Assembly: GCA_963931865.1 (NCBI GenBank)
Contig: OZ007511.1
Span: 8,426,344-8,490,343 of the forward strand
Direction of reading: 5' to 3'
Length of the DNA: 64,000 nt
Source: Axinella damicornis
Lineage: Eukaryota; Porifera; Demospongiae; Axinellida; Axinellidae
Shown piece after piece: positions 22,754 to 32,856 of this stretch. The notes under the pieces are model-generated. The model was given only the letters and a program-made list of their open reading frames with translations, was not told the origin of the DNA and made no database searches. A program made the position numbers and the translations under genes. How positions within the stretch are numbered: position 1 is the stretch's first letter; every line of letters starts with the position of its first letter.

Positions 22754-24217
22754 ATGAAGAGGCATTCAGGAACACATACTAGATCTAGGGCACATGCTTT
22801 GGAGTGTACGTATTGCTCAAAGTCATTTGGACTTTCTGGTGATCTTAGACATCACCTTACGATGCACACAGGAGAGAAACCGTTCCTGTGCGAGTTCTGC
22901 CCCAAGAGGTTCAACGTACGTAGAAATCTGAATAGACACCAGCGAGTCCATACAGGAGAGAAGCCATTCCTGTGTGAGTTCTGTCCCAAGAGGTTCACCC
23001 GAGGTGATGTTCTGATAGCACACCAGAGAGTCCACACAGGAGAGAAGCCATTCCTGTGTGAGTTCTGTCCCAAAAGGTTCAACCAACGTGGAAATCTGAA
23101 ATTACACCAGAGAGTCCACACAGGAGAGAAGCCATTCCTGTGTGAGTTCTGTCCCAAGAGGTACAGCCAACGTGAAACTCTGAAAAGACACCAGAGAGTC
23201 CACACAGGAGAGAAACCATTCCTGTGTGAGTTCTGTCCCAAAAGGTTCAACCAACGTGGAAATCTGAAATTACACCAGAGAGTCCACACAGGAGAGAAGC
23301 CATTCCTGTGTGAGTTCTGTCCCAAAAGGTTCAACCAACGTGGAAATCTGAAATTACACCAGAGAGTCCACACAGGAGAGAAGCCATTCCTGTGTGAGTT
23401 CTGTCCCAAGAGGTACAGCCAACGTGGAACTCTGAAAAGACACCAGAGAGTCCACACAGGAGAGAAACCATTCCTGTGCGAGTTCTGTCCCAAGAGGTTC
23501 AACCTACGTGGAGATCTGAAATTACATCAGAGAGTCCACACAGGAGAGAAGCCATACAAGTGTGAGCTCTGCCACAAAAACTTTCGGTATCAATCTTGTT
23601 TAAATGATCATTTGAAGTCTAGATCTCATGCAAAATTTCTTGCAAAATCTCAGAATGTAGAAAGTGGTGACGCTGCATTGGACACAGCTGCAACCCCAGA
23701 AACAGGCACTGATGAAATGGTATCACCAAAAACGGGGACAAATGGGATGAAAGCATCAGCGCTTAATGAAACACCAAACTTGTCTGCAACAGAGTATCAG
23801 TGTGAATATTGTTCTAAGGTTTGCAAATCTGCGGCTGGTCTTAAGAACCATCAAATTTTAATGTCCCACATTGTTCATGAATGTCAGTTCTGTGGTAAGA
23901 TCTTCCGCTACGCCGATACTCTTCAAGATCATGCTTCAGAATACCACCCTGACCAATTAAAGAAGCTAACGTTAAGCTGTAAAGATTGTTTGAAGTGGTT
24001 TCCTACTGAATTGGCTCTGCAAGGTCACATGGAATCATCTCATTCCGGCCCCCTAAAATGCATGTGCGAGTGGTGTGGAAGGACTGTCAGGAAAAAATAT
24101 CTTCCTGAGCATTATAGGATTCACCAACAGATTCCCCACGACTGTGAATTCTGCAGTAAGAGTTTCACAACACCCAAGTACCTCAAGAGGCACATCCGAA
24201 ACTGTCATAAGCACTGA
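22754..24217 (+). CDS. C2H2 zinc-finger protein (fifteen fingers)
   Basis: From ATG 22754 the frame gives 487 residues. Ten fingers come first, nine joined by TGEKP linkers, then a linker of about 70 residues rich in T, G and E, then five divergent fingers shared with the gene at 12975. Fingers four, six and seven carry the same helix (NQRGNLKLH) and are almost identical in DNA, so the array grew by recent unit duplication of 84 bp. The likely role is sequence-specific nuclear DNA binding. The same one-base frame break upstream of ATG as in the paralog leaves the true start open. Confidence 0.82.
   Translation: MKRHSGTHTRSRAHALECTYCSKSFGLSGDLRHHLTMHTGEKPFLCEFCPKRFNVRRNLNRHQRVHTGEKPFLCEFCPKRFTRGDVLIAHQRVHTGEKPFLCEFCPKRFNQRGNLKLHQRVHTGEKPFLCEFCPKRYSQRETLKRHQRVHTGEKPFLCEFCPKRFNQRGNLKLHQRVHTGEKPFLCEFCPKRFNQRGNLKLHQRVHTGEKPFLCEFCPKRYSQRGTLKRHQRVHTGEKPFLCEFCPKRFNLRGDLKLHQRVHTGEKPYKCELCHKNFRYQSCLNDHLKSRSHAKFLAKSQNVESGDAALDTAATPETGTDEMVSPKTGTNGMKASALNETPNLSATEYQCEYCSKVCKSAAGLKNHQILMSHIVHECQFCGKIFRYADTLQDHASEYHPDQLKKLTLSCKDCLKWFPTELALQGHMESSHSGPLKCMCEWCGRTVRKKYLPEHYRIHQQIPHDCEFCSKSFTTPKYLKRHIRNCHKH
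22868..23545 (+). repeat. 84-bp tandem zinc-finger units
   Basis: Eight near-identical units, each ending in the TGEKPFLC linker. The reverse strand is also open across it, which is a by-product of the repeat. Confidence 0.85.
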
Positions 24218-24702
24218 GGACCTTTGTTTCTGTTCAGCTACATATGTACCTCATCAGCAAAACCACAATGAGCTTTGTACCCAATGATTATTTTAAAACT
24301 GTTACTATCAACAAAACGGACTGCTTTGCGGCGCTCGTTAGCTCCTGCTATCAATTGTTTCACATGAATCTGCGCGAAGGAGCATCCAACTATATAGCGT
24401 ACACATGTACAGGTTAACAGGACTCTCTGTGAGACCGGCCGCAGGCCACTTCGTTAAGAGAAGCCGACAAAGTCAAAACACATCAGATAATACATTATCC
24501 AATGACCTGTATGAAAATTGAATGGCAGCCAAAGCTTGTAGCTATATAGCTACCCCCAAAAATCGTCTAGGAGAATTCTGTACAAATGTAGCTATATAGC
24601 TACTGAAGAATCAGGACAACTAGCTACTGTAACTAGAATTATACATAACTGCACATAATCATAGAGTTGGTAGACTCTAGAGCGGACACGCTTAATGAAT
24701 GG

Positions 24703-24806
24703 TCTCGTTCCCAGATCCAAACAACCCCAGCAAAGATTGCTTGGCCTTGCAGATACTGCAAGCGATCTTTTTCGCTGAGGTTGTTTGGGTCTGGGAACAA
24801 GTTAGT
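24703..24806. mobile_element. Decayed TAGYCTCG-type hairpin element
   Basis: tggtctcgttcccagatcca with the imperfect inverse ggttgtttgggtctgggaac. No duplication seen. 24290-24700 and 24810-25070 hold nothing else recognised. Confidence 0.55.
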
Positions 24807-25062
24807 TAATGAGTGGCTATGAACCTGATATGTGATGCTGAACTCGAGAAGTAGCTCAGTGGCAGGCTAAGTCTGAACTGAGCAGTAAGCCTGTGTATAG
24901 CCCTGCACTGACTCCAAAACTGGCCAAGGCTGTAATGAATATCATTAGATGAGCCATGAAGATCATTAGCAGCCATTTACTATTAGTTGCAGGCTTTGGA
25001 CTACATACCGTTGGCACATGTCAAGCCAAGTAGTTAACTTTCATTCACAGATTATAATCGAC

Positions 25063-25071
25063 ACCGGCTGA
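25063..25071 (+). repeat. Left copy of 9-bp target duplication
   Basis: accggctga, identical to 32292-32300. Confidence 0.92.
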
Positions 25072-25230
25072 TAGTCTCGGTACCAGACTATTCGCGCACG
25101 GCGGAATAGTCTGGAAGACTGCCCATACTACAAGAGTTGTTCTGCGTGCACCCCAAAAGGTCCAGGGGTGCATGATAAGTAGGTGCGAACATCTGTGTGT
25201 ACATTACGTCACTATAATTGCGATGTGTTA
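25072..25230 (+). repeat. Left TIR of the DUF6589/RecQ transposon
   Basis: Starts tagtctcggtaccagactat. It includes a ccagactatt/aatagtctgg hairpin, gactgcccata and a split caccccaaaaggtccaggggtg palindrome, and ends near gcgatgtgtta. It differs from the right TIR by two small insertions (3 and 6 bp) and a few substitutions. Confidence 0.92.
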
Positions 25231-25304
25231 TGTAAACAATTACAAAGCAAGCGCGTCTATTTAATGTACGCGCACGCTGCATCTGCGTGGACTATGCGGC
25301 AGAC

Positions 25305-28300
25305 ATGGAGTCAACCTGCTGTTTGTGCAGCCTTTCCCTCGATGACTCTACTTTGAAAAAGAAGAGGAAGAAGTTGAGTGGTGCAAGATGCTGCGTTGCG
25401 AGAGGGGTTCTGGATGAGCTTACATCAGAGGTTCGGGTGCAAGTTCCGTGAGGCTTGCTGAATTGAAGGGACCAAGTGCATGGTTATGCCACCTGTGTGA
25501 TGGAAAGCTAGCTAGCATCGCGAGACATGAGAACCAGCTCAGGGTCCTGAAAGCTGAAGTAACCATCAGCCTAAAATCCGCTTTGTGTCTGTCCAGCACA
25601 GAAAGGGAGATCCAGGAGCCTCTGTCAGCAGGGCAAAAAAGAGGTAGTGATAGTGGTGCAGATGGATCAGTCCTTACAAAAGCACCACGGTTGAGTTTGG
25701 ACCTGCAGCCGTCATCTGGTACCCAAGCTGAAGCCCTCGTGCCAGAGCAACCAACTCAGATCCGTCCACTATCCCAGCAGCAGCATCCGGTTATTAGCCA
25801 AGAGCAGTCCCTTCCTCCTCCCCCAGTGTCCCAGACGCAGTCTCCAAATGTCACAGCATGTGAATGCATGATCTATGTTCTCATGTGTCAATCCTGGAAT
25901 ATTTTGCCACATAATTTAGTGCTGTAGAAGGTCTGTTGACATTGATAAGAGCATTATTGTGTACAATAGGTAACAATTGGATACACCTCTGGACCCAAGC
26001 AGTTCAAAGTTATGACTCCAGCTCGCATAGTTGCCGTGAAGAGACTTGCTCGCCGTCATTATGCATCCCTTGCTTCCTCAATGGTGAAATCAGCCTCAAC
26101 TTCTACCAAGATTGTGAAAGAAGTAGTGCGGAAGATAAAGGCTGAGATGCGGGCCATACGTTCAGAGAAACACGATTCGATCTTGTTGGATACCCAAGAG
26201 GCTTTGAAGAATTTCAGCTGGGAAACGGTTGTACTTGAGTTGCAGAATAAAACTCCCACACTGATGCATCTCCTTCAGAATCTTGTTGCCAATCCATCAC
26301 GCAACAAGCCTCTTGTATGCTTGATGGCATCACAAATTCTCAAGCAACGGTATCCTAAACTTGGTCTGGTACAGAGGGCAGTGTCAGCATTCTTGTATGG
26401 GAAAGGCACCAGCAAACAGGTGAGAATATTTGTGCACATGCATGTAATGTACATGGTAAATGTTTAGGTATTTAATATAGAAGACATGACCAGCATCCAT
26501 CTCTCATGCATCTCTTATTATGCTCGGATTGGTTACCGTTGATTTTAGGAGTTAGCTATCAGAACAAGGACTTTCCTACATAATAGGTGTACCAGTGTCT
26601 CCAGCCCCTGATGGTGTTTATGTCCTACTCTGGAACCCTCAAGACGGTTGAGAGGTTGTGTGAAGACCTGAAAAGGAACTTGGATGAGAAATTGGATGAG
26701 CATACAGTGAGTAATAATAATTGTATCGCTATAATGCAATTGCAAGGTTGTTATTGTTAGTGATTCTCATTGCAGGTCACACAGGATACCATACACCGTA
26801 GAGACACATGGATGGCAGTCAGATGCTTGGATTCAGACAGCCACTCTGATGATGACTCATCAGTGCCTGCTCCTTTGTACAGCCCATTGCCGACAGAATC
26901 AACCGATGGTGATCTGGATTGTGTGCACACTGAAATGGATGCCTGGGATTCAGGAGAGGATGGATCTGTGTCTGGTGACGAAGATGAGCTGCTTACACAA
27001 CCTGAACTCCCTGGTTAGTGTGCTTGCAATACATAGTGATGGGTGCTCATGCTAATTATTTTTGTATCTGACATGACATGTGCATGCAGTTATTGTAATA
27101 TCTTGGGCCGAGGGAGTAGTTAGTTTTTGTTGCGATGTAATATGAAGTGGATAATATTGAAGCCTCAGCAAACTATTGAAGCCTACTTGGATTCACTATA
27201 GACATGGACTTGCAATATGACAAAGACCAATGACAAAGATGAGGACACATTCACAGCACAACAAAGCACAAAGAGGGCAGAACAAAACATGGGGGGCCCT
27301 GGGCAGAATCAGGGCAGCAGTGTAAATTAGACCTCAATGTAAAACTCATTATCACGATACTACATGTTATAGCTGTTGGTTTATATACACTCATTACAGT
27401 TAACACACAAGACAAGGAGGAGAGCACTGAGCAGTGGCCAGGGTTTAAAATCGTTGGGGATAACATCGACAAGAATGTAAACCCTTCCCATCAGCGGATG
27501 GACCGCCAGACACAATCCCTCCATCACTTCCACTCATTTGCAGTCCGTGATCGTCTGGATTTGTCAGCCTGCTCCAATTCTATGCCAAAGATACCACCTG
27601 CTATTGATCCTTCTACTCTCATTCCTACCACAACTGATTTGGCCGAATTTCAGAGAGAATGTGAGATTTTGGTGTCAAGGTACAGAAGCCTGTGGGTATT
27701 ATTACGTCTAAGTAGTATGATTGTCAAACTACTCATTACATACAGGATCATTGTGCAGCACATGCCAGAATTCAGAGAACAAGCAAAGGATATTGTGTGG
27801 CACATTCCCCACCAGTTCGCAAAACAAATGGCGAAGAAGTCTACAGTGGTAGGTTGGAGTACCCTTTAATACAAAAAGTATTAAATTTGTTAATTGTGAA
27901 GGCTTGGACTGTTAACTTTCAGAGTGTGTTATCCTGCTACATGTCATAGGTTCCTCTGGGTGTGATACTACACAACGAGAACAAACTGGATGAGATGAGT
28001 CAAATACTGGATGACTTGCATAAGTATGTTCCCACTCGTACCTGTGAAGGTGAACTCACCCTCTCTAATCACGCCACATTAACCTTTGAGGATACGACCT
28101 TCTTTGAGACCCTCATTGGTGGTGACCAGCTGACAGTAGCACGTGTCTGTGGGGCCAAGAACTTACGAAGCGATCACGACACTGCACAGGAACGTTTGGA
28201 AGGTGTCACTGGGGTGATTGAAGACTGCCATGCTAGAGTGATTCTCTTGGAGGTTAGTGTATAGCTAAGAATATCCCTTGCACTAAATTCATGCACTGTA

Positions 28301-29489
28301 AAGGGGTAATACACTGCAGCATGTTGACAGTAACAAGGAAGGTTATCATTATCCAATTCCGACTATAAGACTATACATGGCTACAACATGGTTGTCCAAG
28401 TTTATCAAGCTTATTATGTTATAGCATACCCCTCCCCTTAATTGGTTGTAGGAATTGGATAACCTTCCATATAAAATACTATAGCTCTAGACACACATGT
28501 TATTCCATATCAAATCACATCAGTTACTGACCGAGACTTTGGAATTCGTTACATACCTACAGGTCATTTGGAAACGGCTGTATTCCAGCAAGTCTGCAAT
28601 GGAAATGGGGACAATGTTCCAGCTAAAGAACCTCATCAACCGCAAAGCTGTACGAGCAGACCCAAGTGACAATGTCAAAGCAGCCGAGGACTTCCTACTC
28701 CTCCTTGTTCATTCGCACATTGTGACTGCCGCTCGCCTACTGTACTCCCTAAACCCAACCAGTTCTGTGGCATACCTGGCGAAGTCAGTGGTCGCCACAT
28801 ACCTCAGGCTTCCTGAGCTAGGTGCAAAAGCTCATTCATCAATACCCGATGGTGTCCATGCCTACGCATTGGAGCTTGTGTCCCTGGGTCTACTCTGGCA
28901 TGCATTCCATGATGCAGTCAAGGAAGGTGATGGTAATCGTGTCATGAGACACTGGGGGCTTTTCATGATAGTGTTCAAAGCGGCTAACCGCCCTAATTAT
29001 GGGAAGGAAGCTGTGAAACTGCTGCTCCAAGAAAAACACCTTTTTTCTGAAAGGATGCGTATGCAGCTGGTATGGTCACGATTCATAAACACCAAGGGTG
29101 AAACTGGATGCAACATTCCGTGCGACCTCTTTATGGAGCACTTGAATAGAAGAATTAAGACTATAATACGAAGTTTGTGCTCCAATGTCTCGGATAAAAC
29201 CATCACTCGGGCCGGCAAGTCACTTGGAGCTATCCAGCATGTGTGCGAGACTTTTGAAAAGGAAACAGTAAAAAGCAGTACAGCGGACTACCACCCATAC
29301 CCGGCATTTACGAAGGACCTTCAGAAAGTAGTAAAAACTCTGGAAGAAGTAAATGTTTTTGTGCCCCAGGAAGTCCGTTGGCACCCTACTTTTCCGTCCC
29401 TAAAACAGGTGCTTTTTCTGAAGTTCACACAAAAGGAACTTGTCGCAAAGGTCAAAACCAGTATTGCTGCTATTGTGTATTCTATTTAA
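25305..29489 (+). CDS. Putative DDE transposase, DUF6589-type (eight exons)
   Basis: Proposed exons: 25305-about 25860, 25970-26419, 26587-26706, 26776-27013, 27400-27679, 27746-27848, 27950-28252, 28563-29489. All later junctions have GT-AG borders and matching phases; the product is about 990 residues. The N-terminus is cysteine-rich (CCLC, then CHLC). An acidic stretch occupies exon 4. The conserved core holds GDNID (27456-27470), GGDQLT (28118-28135) and MEHLNR (29133-29150), which I recognise as DUF6589-family landmarks and propose as D, D and E of an RNase H-fold transposase. That catalytic reading is inference. Exon 1 needs a one-base shift near 25440 (frame stop after VQVP), so this copy may be damaged or misread. 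Confidence 0.8.
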
Positions 29490-29532
29490 ACGTATTATTT
29501 TGTTTGGCCAACAACAATGAACAATCCATGGA

Positions 29533-30947
29533 TTATATTTTTTGAATGGAGGAACAAGCAATGCATGTACAACTTACGGCACAAATATCACAACATTTAC
29601 ACTTTGTAACTTGTTCGTCAGTGTAAAGAAGGAAGTCCTTTAATAGCAAATTGCGTCGGCAGCTGGAACTGTTGTGAATGTAGTTCTTCATCGCTTCACT
29701 TACATGTTTTCCAATCTTGCCTTTGTGTAGTATAGCTACTGCCTGTACACCATCACGACCAGCCCTGCCCGTCTCCTGGACATACTCTTCAATACTGCAT
29801 GGAGCACCCCAGTGTATGATGTCTCGAATATCTCGGCAGTCAACCCCCATGCCAAAGGCTGTTGTTGCAATAATGAGTCTCAGAGTGCTACCAGGCACAG
29901 TGAAGGAGGTAAGGATTTTCTCCCTCATGGGTACTGTTGACACTCTGGTGTACATGGTAACTAACCGAAACTGAAGCAGGTCTGGATAATTTTGTGGATG
30001 AGTGATAGCTCCTCCTAACTTCCTTCTGATCATTAAATATAGATCAGAACAATCTTGGTATCTCCGGCAGAAAACTATTGTTTTGGGGTAGTCAATGCTA
30101 AGTCTCCTAAGACCAGTACTTAGTGTAGTACTAAACTCATCCAAGGTTTGCAGAGGTTGAATTTTGAACATGATATTCACCCTACTGGGAGGTAATGCAA
30201 CCAAGGCAACATCCTTCATTGATAAACGTTCGGTTACCACCTGGAGTGTTTCCTGTGTGGCAGTTGCTGTTAATGCCAACACATTTACATGAGAAGGCAC
30301 AAGACTCCTCAAGTCTCCAGTCATTGCAAAAGCAGCTCGAAATTTGTCGCCCCAACATCTGACGCAATGTGCTTCATCAATAACGAGAGCCACCAGTTTT
30401 TCTTTGTAATGTGCAGATAGTAACATGTTACGAAAGCGTGGGTTGTTGATAATGTTTTCTGGACTAATGAAGACCAACTGTGCAAGTCCATTCAGAACCC
30501 GTTTCGTTGCCTCGCTGTCTACCTGTGCCTCTCCAACAAAGTCTGTCACTAAACCCCGTGGAGAGAACTTGGCAGTCTGGTCCATCATGATAGAAGTAAG
30601 TGGACTGATAACTATTACGATGCTTCCAGTGCTGCCTGCATGTTCAGGCAAAAAAACATGGAACAATCCATCATTCAAATATACACACACCGCGGATGCA
30701 GCTTAAGCACTGTTGTCTAGTTAGCTAACCCTACTGTAACCGATAACTATGGCATACCTTTCAGCTTATCAAACACAAGCGGTAGAATTGCATAAATGAG
30801 CGACTTTCCATACCCCGTAGGGAGCGCCACAAACGTGTCACGGCCTTGCAGAAATGTTGATACTGCCTCCTTCTGCTTCTCCTTTAGCTCTGCTATGCCC
30901 ATCACTTTGGCGGCCTCCGTGATCACTAGCGCTGCGTCTCTGTCCAT
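29533..30947 (-). CDS. RecQ-like SF2 DNA helicase
   Basis: Two exons, 30947-30758 and 30635-29533, with GT-AG borders and a phase-1 junction; about 430 residues. Motif I LPTGYGKS, motif Ia VIVISPL, DEAH box (IDEAHC), motif III ALTATAT, motif V ATTAFGMGVD and motif VI QETGRAGRDG are all present. The C-terminus has a cysteine cluster (SSCRR...CKCCDIC) like the RecQ zinc-binding module. It is shorter than cellular RecQ proteins and has no winged-helix or HRDC domain. Convergent with the DUF6589 gene inside the same TIRs, so it probably assists transposition by unwinding DNA ends or copying intermediates. The frame looks intact. The promoter side is disturbed by the insertion at 30982. Confidence 0.88.
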
Positions 30948-31046
30948 GTTCTTGTCTCCACGTACGTGCGTACAGTACGTACCGTAGATTGGGAAATTTT
31001 CGCCATAATTAATTTTCGTCGATATTGCATTACGACGAAAATTACA

Positions 31047-31655
31047 GACAGTATTCCACATGACCTATTCATTGAAAAGCTTACGCAAAGACTTTGGGAC
31101 CAATATCAACAACAATGGTTAAGTGATCTGGCCACATCCAGAAAATTGAGAACATACCGTTTGTTCAAAACAAGGCTTGAATTTGAACCATACCTCAACC
31201 TCCCAAGACATATTCGTATACAACTGGCTAGACTACGATCTAGTTCCCACTCACTAAGGATTGAAACGGGCCGATACTCCCTCCCTAAACCTACTCCACT
31301 GGAGGAACGCCTCTGCCTCTGTCCAAGTTGTATCGAAATTGAGGATGAAACCCATTTTCTGATCACCTGCCGGTTGTGGCGAGGTCATTACAGAGACGAA
31401 CTATTTAACTGCTGCAGATCCCTCAACAGTTCCTTTCCCCACATGAGCTCTACTGACAAGCTAACATTTATTTTGCTCTCAAAGAATGTTCATATCATTT
31501 GGCTCACAGGTGTGTTTGTGTACCAAAGTTTCTTGGTAAAGCGTAAACTTTAACTTTAACAAGTGTGTATTTGTATGTATTTATCTGTAGTCTTGACATA
31601 TGGGTCCCCCGGCCTTCCATTGTCATTAAAATTTATATATATATATATTAAAAAC
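31047..31655 (+). pseudogene. 5'-truncated LINE fragment (C-terminal domain and 3' end)
   Basis: An open frame to 31553 matches the C-terminal region of the LINE at 5115-5635 (RTYRLFK, RIETGRY, C-x2-C...H-x4-C). The 3' end has cattaaaattt followed by a (ta)n tail, the same layout as the other LINE. Typical 5' truncation on insertion. Confidence 0.8.
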
Positions 31656-31715
31656 GCGAAATATTTTCAACGTCGAATAAATTTGTGGGCTTTGCGTGTG
31701 AATCAAAGTAGAAGT

Positions 31716-31863
31716 ATGGCTCTGCTGCGCTGCCAGAAACCTGTCAATGGTGTTCCGGATCCTGGAAGATCGCCGCTGATCCCAAGCGCGCGATCGCGGA
31801 AGCGAACTTCTGAAGGCAGTTGGAACCGCGGACCGAGACAGACGGGTGAATTAAATCTTTCGA
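31716..31863 (+). other. Exon-like frame with splice donor inside the nested element
   Basis: ATG 31716 opens about 49 basic residues (MALLRCQKPVNG..., ...TGELNLSR) directly followed by gtaagt at 31864. It may be a captured or element-encoded first exon. No family recognised, and no acceptor partner found. Confidence 0.3.
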
Positions 31864-32142
31864 GGTAAGTAGCCGATGGCAGTTCCCTCTCTATCAGTGA
31901 TACGGCATGGGTGTCTGCTGCATTCCCTCGGGCTCCAGCTTCTCTCCAATGGCGCGACATGGTATCCGGTCCCGGGAACGTGCACGTGTACGCGCTACGC
32001 GTACGCGTACGCGTGAACAAAATTTTCGCGTGGTTTAATTTTCGTCGGTGTGCTCGAGCGACGAAAATAAAACAACGCGAAAAATTAAAAGGCGAATTAT
32101 ATTTAACGCGAAAATTTCCGGATCTACGGTATAATCATTACC

Positions 32143-32291
32143 TAACACATCGCAATTATAGTGACGTAATGTACACACAGATGTTCGCACCTACTTATCA
32201 TGCACCCCTTTTGGGGTGCACGCAGAACCACTCTTGTATGGGCAGTCTTCCAGACTATTCCGCCGTGCGCGAATAGTCTGGTACCGAGACT
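32143..32291 (-). repeat. Right TIR of the DUF6589/RecQ transposon
   Basis: Inverse of the left TIR, ending ccagactatt...accgagacta, with an uninterrupted caccccttttggggtg palindrome. Confidence 0.92.
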
Positions 32292-32300
32292 AACCGGCTG
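32292..32300 (+). repeat. Right copy of 9-bp target duplication
   Basis: accggctga, identical to 25063-25071. Confidence 0.92.
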
Positions 32301-32504
32301 ATGGCCACAGCCTCATGAATATCATTAAATAGCTCTAGATTGTTTCATGTTTAACGTGTGTGTGCGTTTGTGTGTCTGTCTGTGAGTGACGGAAGTAGAA
32401 TGTTTGTGGGGCGGGACCTTCATATACTTTAATTTATTAACTGACCTCAAACTCCGCGAAGAATGTTCGAGAACATTGGGCTGGAATCCTGCTGGGGCTG
32501 CAAG

Positions 32505-32785
32505 CGGACGGCAGCAGTCGAAGCGTACGCAATCGGGGAGCAGCAGCCGAAGCGGACGCGATCGGGAGCAGCAGCTGAAGCGGACGCAAGTGGCGAGCAT
32601 GCAGCAGCAGCTGAAGCAGGCGCAATCGGGGAGCGCAGCTGGAAGCGGGCGCAAACGGGGAGCAGCAGTTGAAGCGATGCAATCGGGCTCGGGAGCAGAA
32701 GCTGATTCGAAGTGGACGCAAGCGGCGAGCAGCAGCTGAAGCGGACGCAATCGGGGGGCAAGCAGACGCAATTGGGGAGGAGCAG
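32505..32785. repeat. Minisatellite, about 30-bp unit
   Basis: Degenerate tandem units built on agcagctgaagcggacgcaa. Both strands are open in several frames for this reason; I do not call a gene. Confidence 0.75.
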
Positions 32786-32856
32786 CTCTGCACAGAGAGT
32801 TGTCCGGCGCCGGATTACTCACGGTAAGCGAACGAGGGGGAAGTAGTAGCCTCTTA

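Larger units (their letters stand above)
30982..32129. mobile_element. TA-flanked inverted-repeat element nested in the transposon
   Basis: The ends CCGTAGAT and ATCTACGG are flanked by TA (30980-30981, 32130-32131), as for Tc1/mariner-type targets. Inward, aaattttcgc and ttttcgtcg motifs recur inverted on the two sides. It lies 35 bp upstream of the helicase ATG. Confidence 0.65.
25072..32291. mobile_element. 7.2-kb DNA transposon carrying DUF6589-type and RecQ-like genes
   Basis: Long inverted repeats close the element, and the flanking 9 bases are identical on both sides (accggctga at 25063-25071 and 32292-32300). Inside, a spliced plus-strand gene (25305-29489) and a spliced minus-strand gene (30947 to 29533) converge with 43 bp between their stops. 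A TA-flanked insertion (30982-32129) containing a LINE fragment sits between the helicase start and the right end. Without it the element is about 6.1 kb. The TIR order and 9-bp duplication tie it to the short elements at 9821, 33277 and, more distantly, all TAGYCTCG elements in this window. Confidence 0.93.

Noticed and set aside
22823..23502. Minus-strand frame of 216 residues opposite the zinc-finger array
   Set aside because: Antisense shadow of the 84-bp finger repeats.
32325..32822. Open frames on both strands up to 165 residues
   Set aside because: Minisatellite with a unit near 30 bp; low-complexity composition in every frame.
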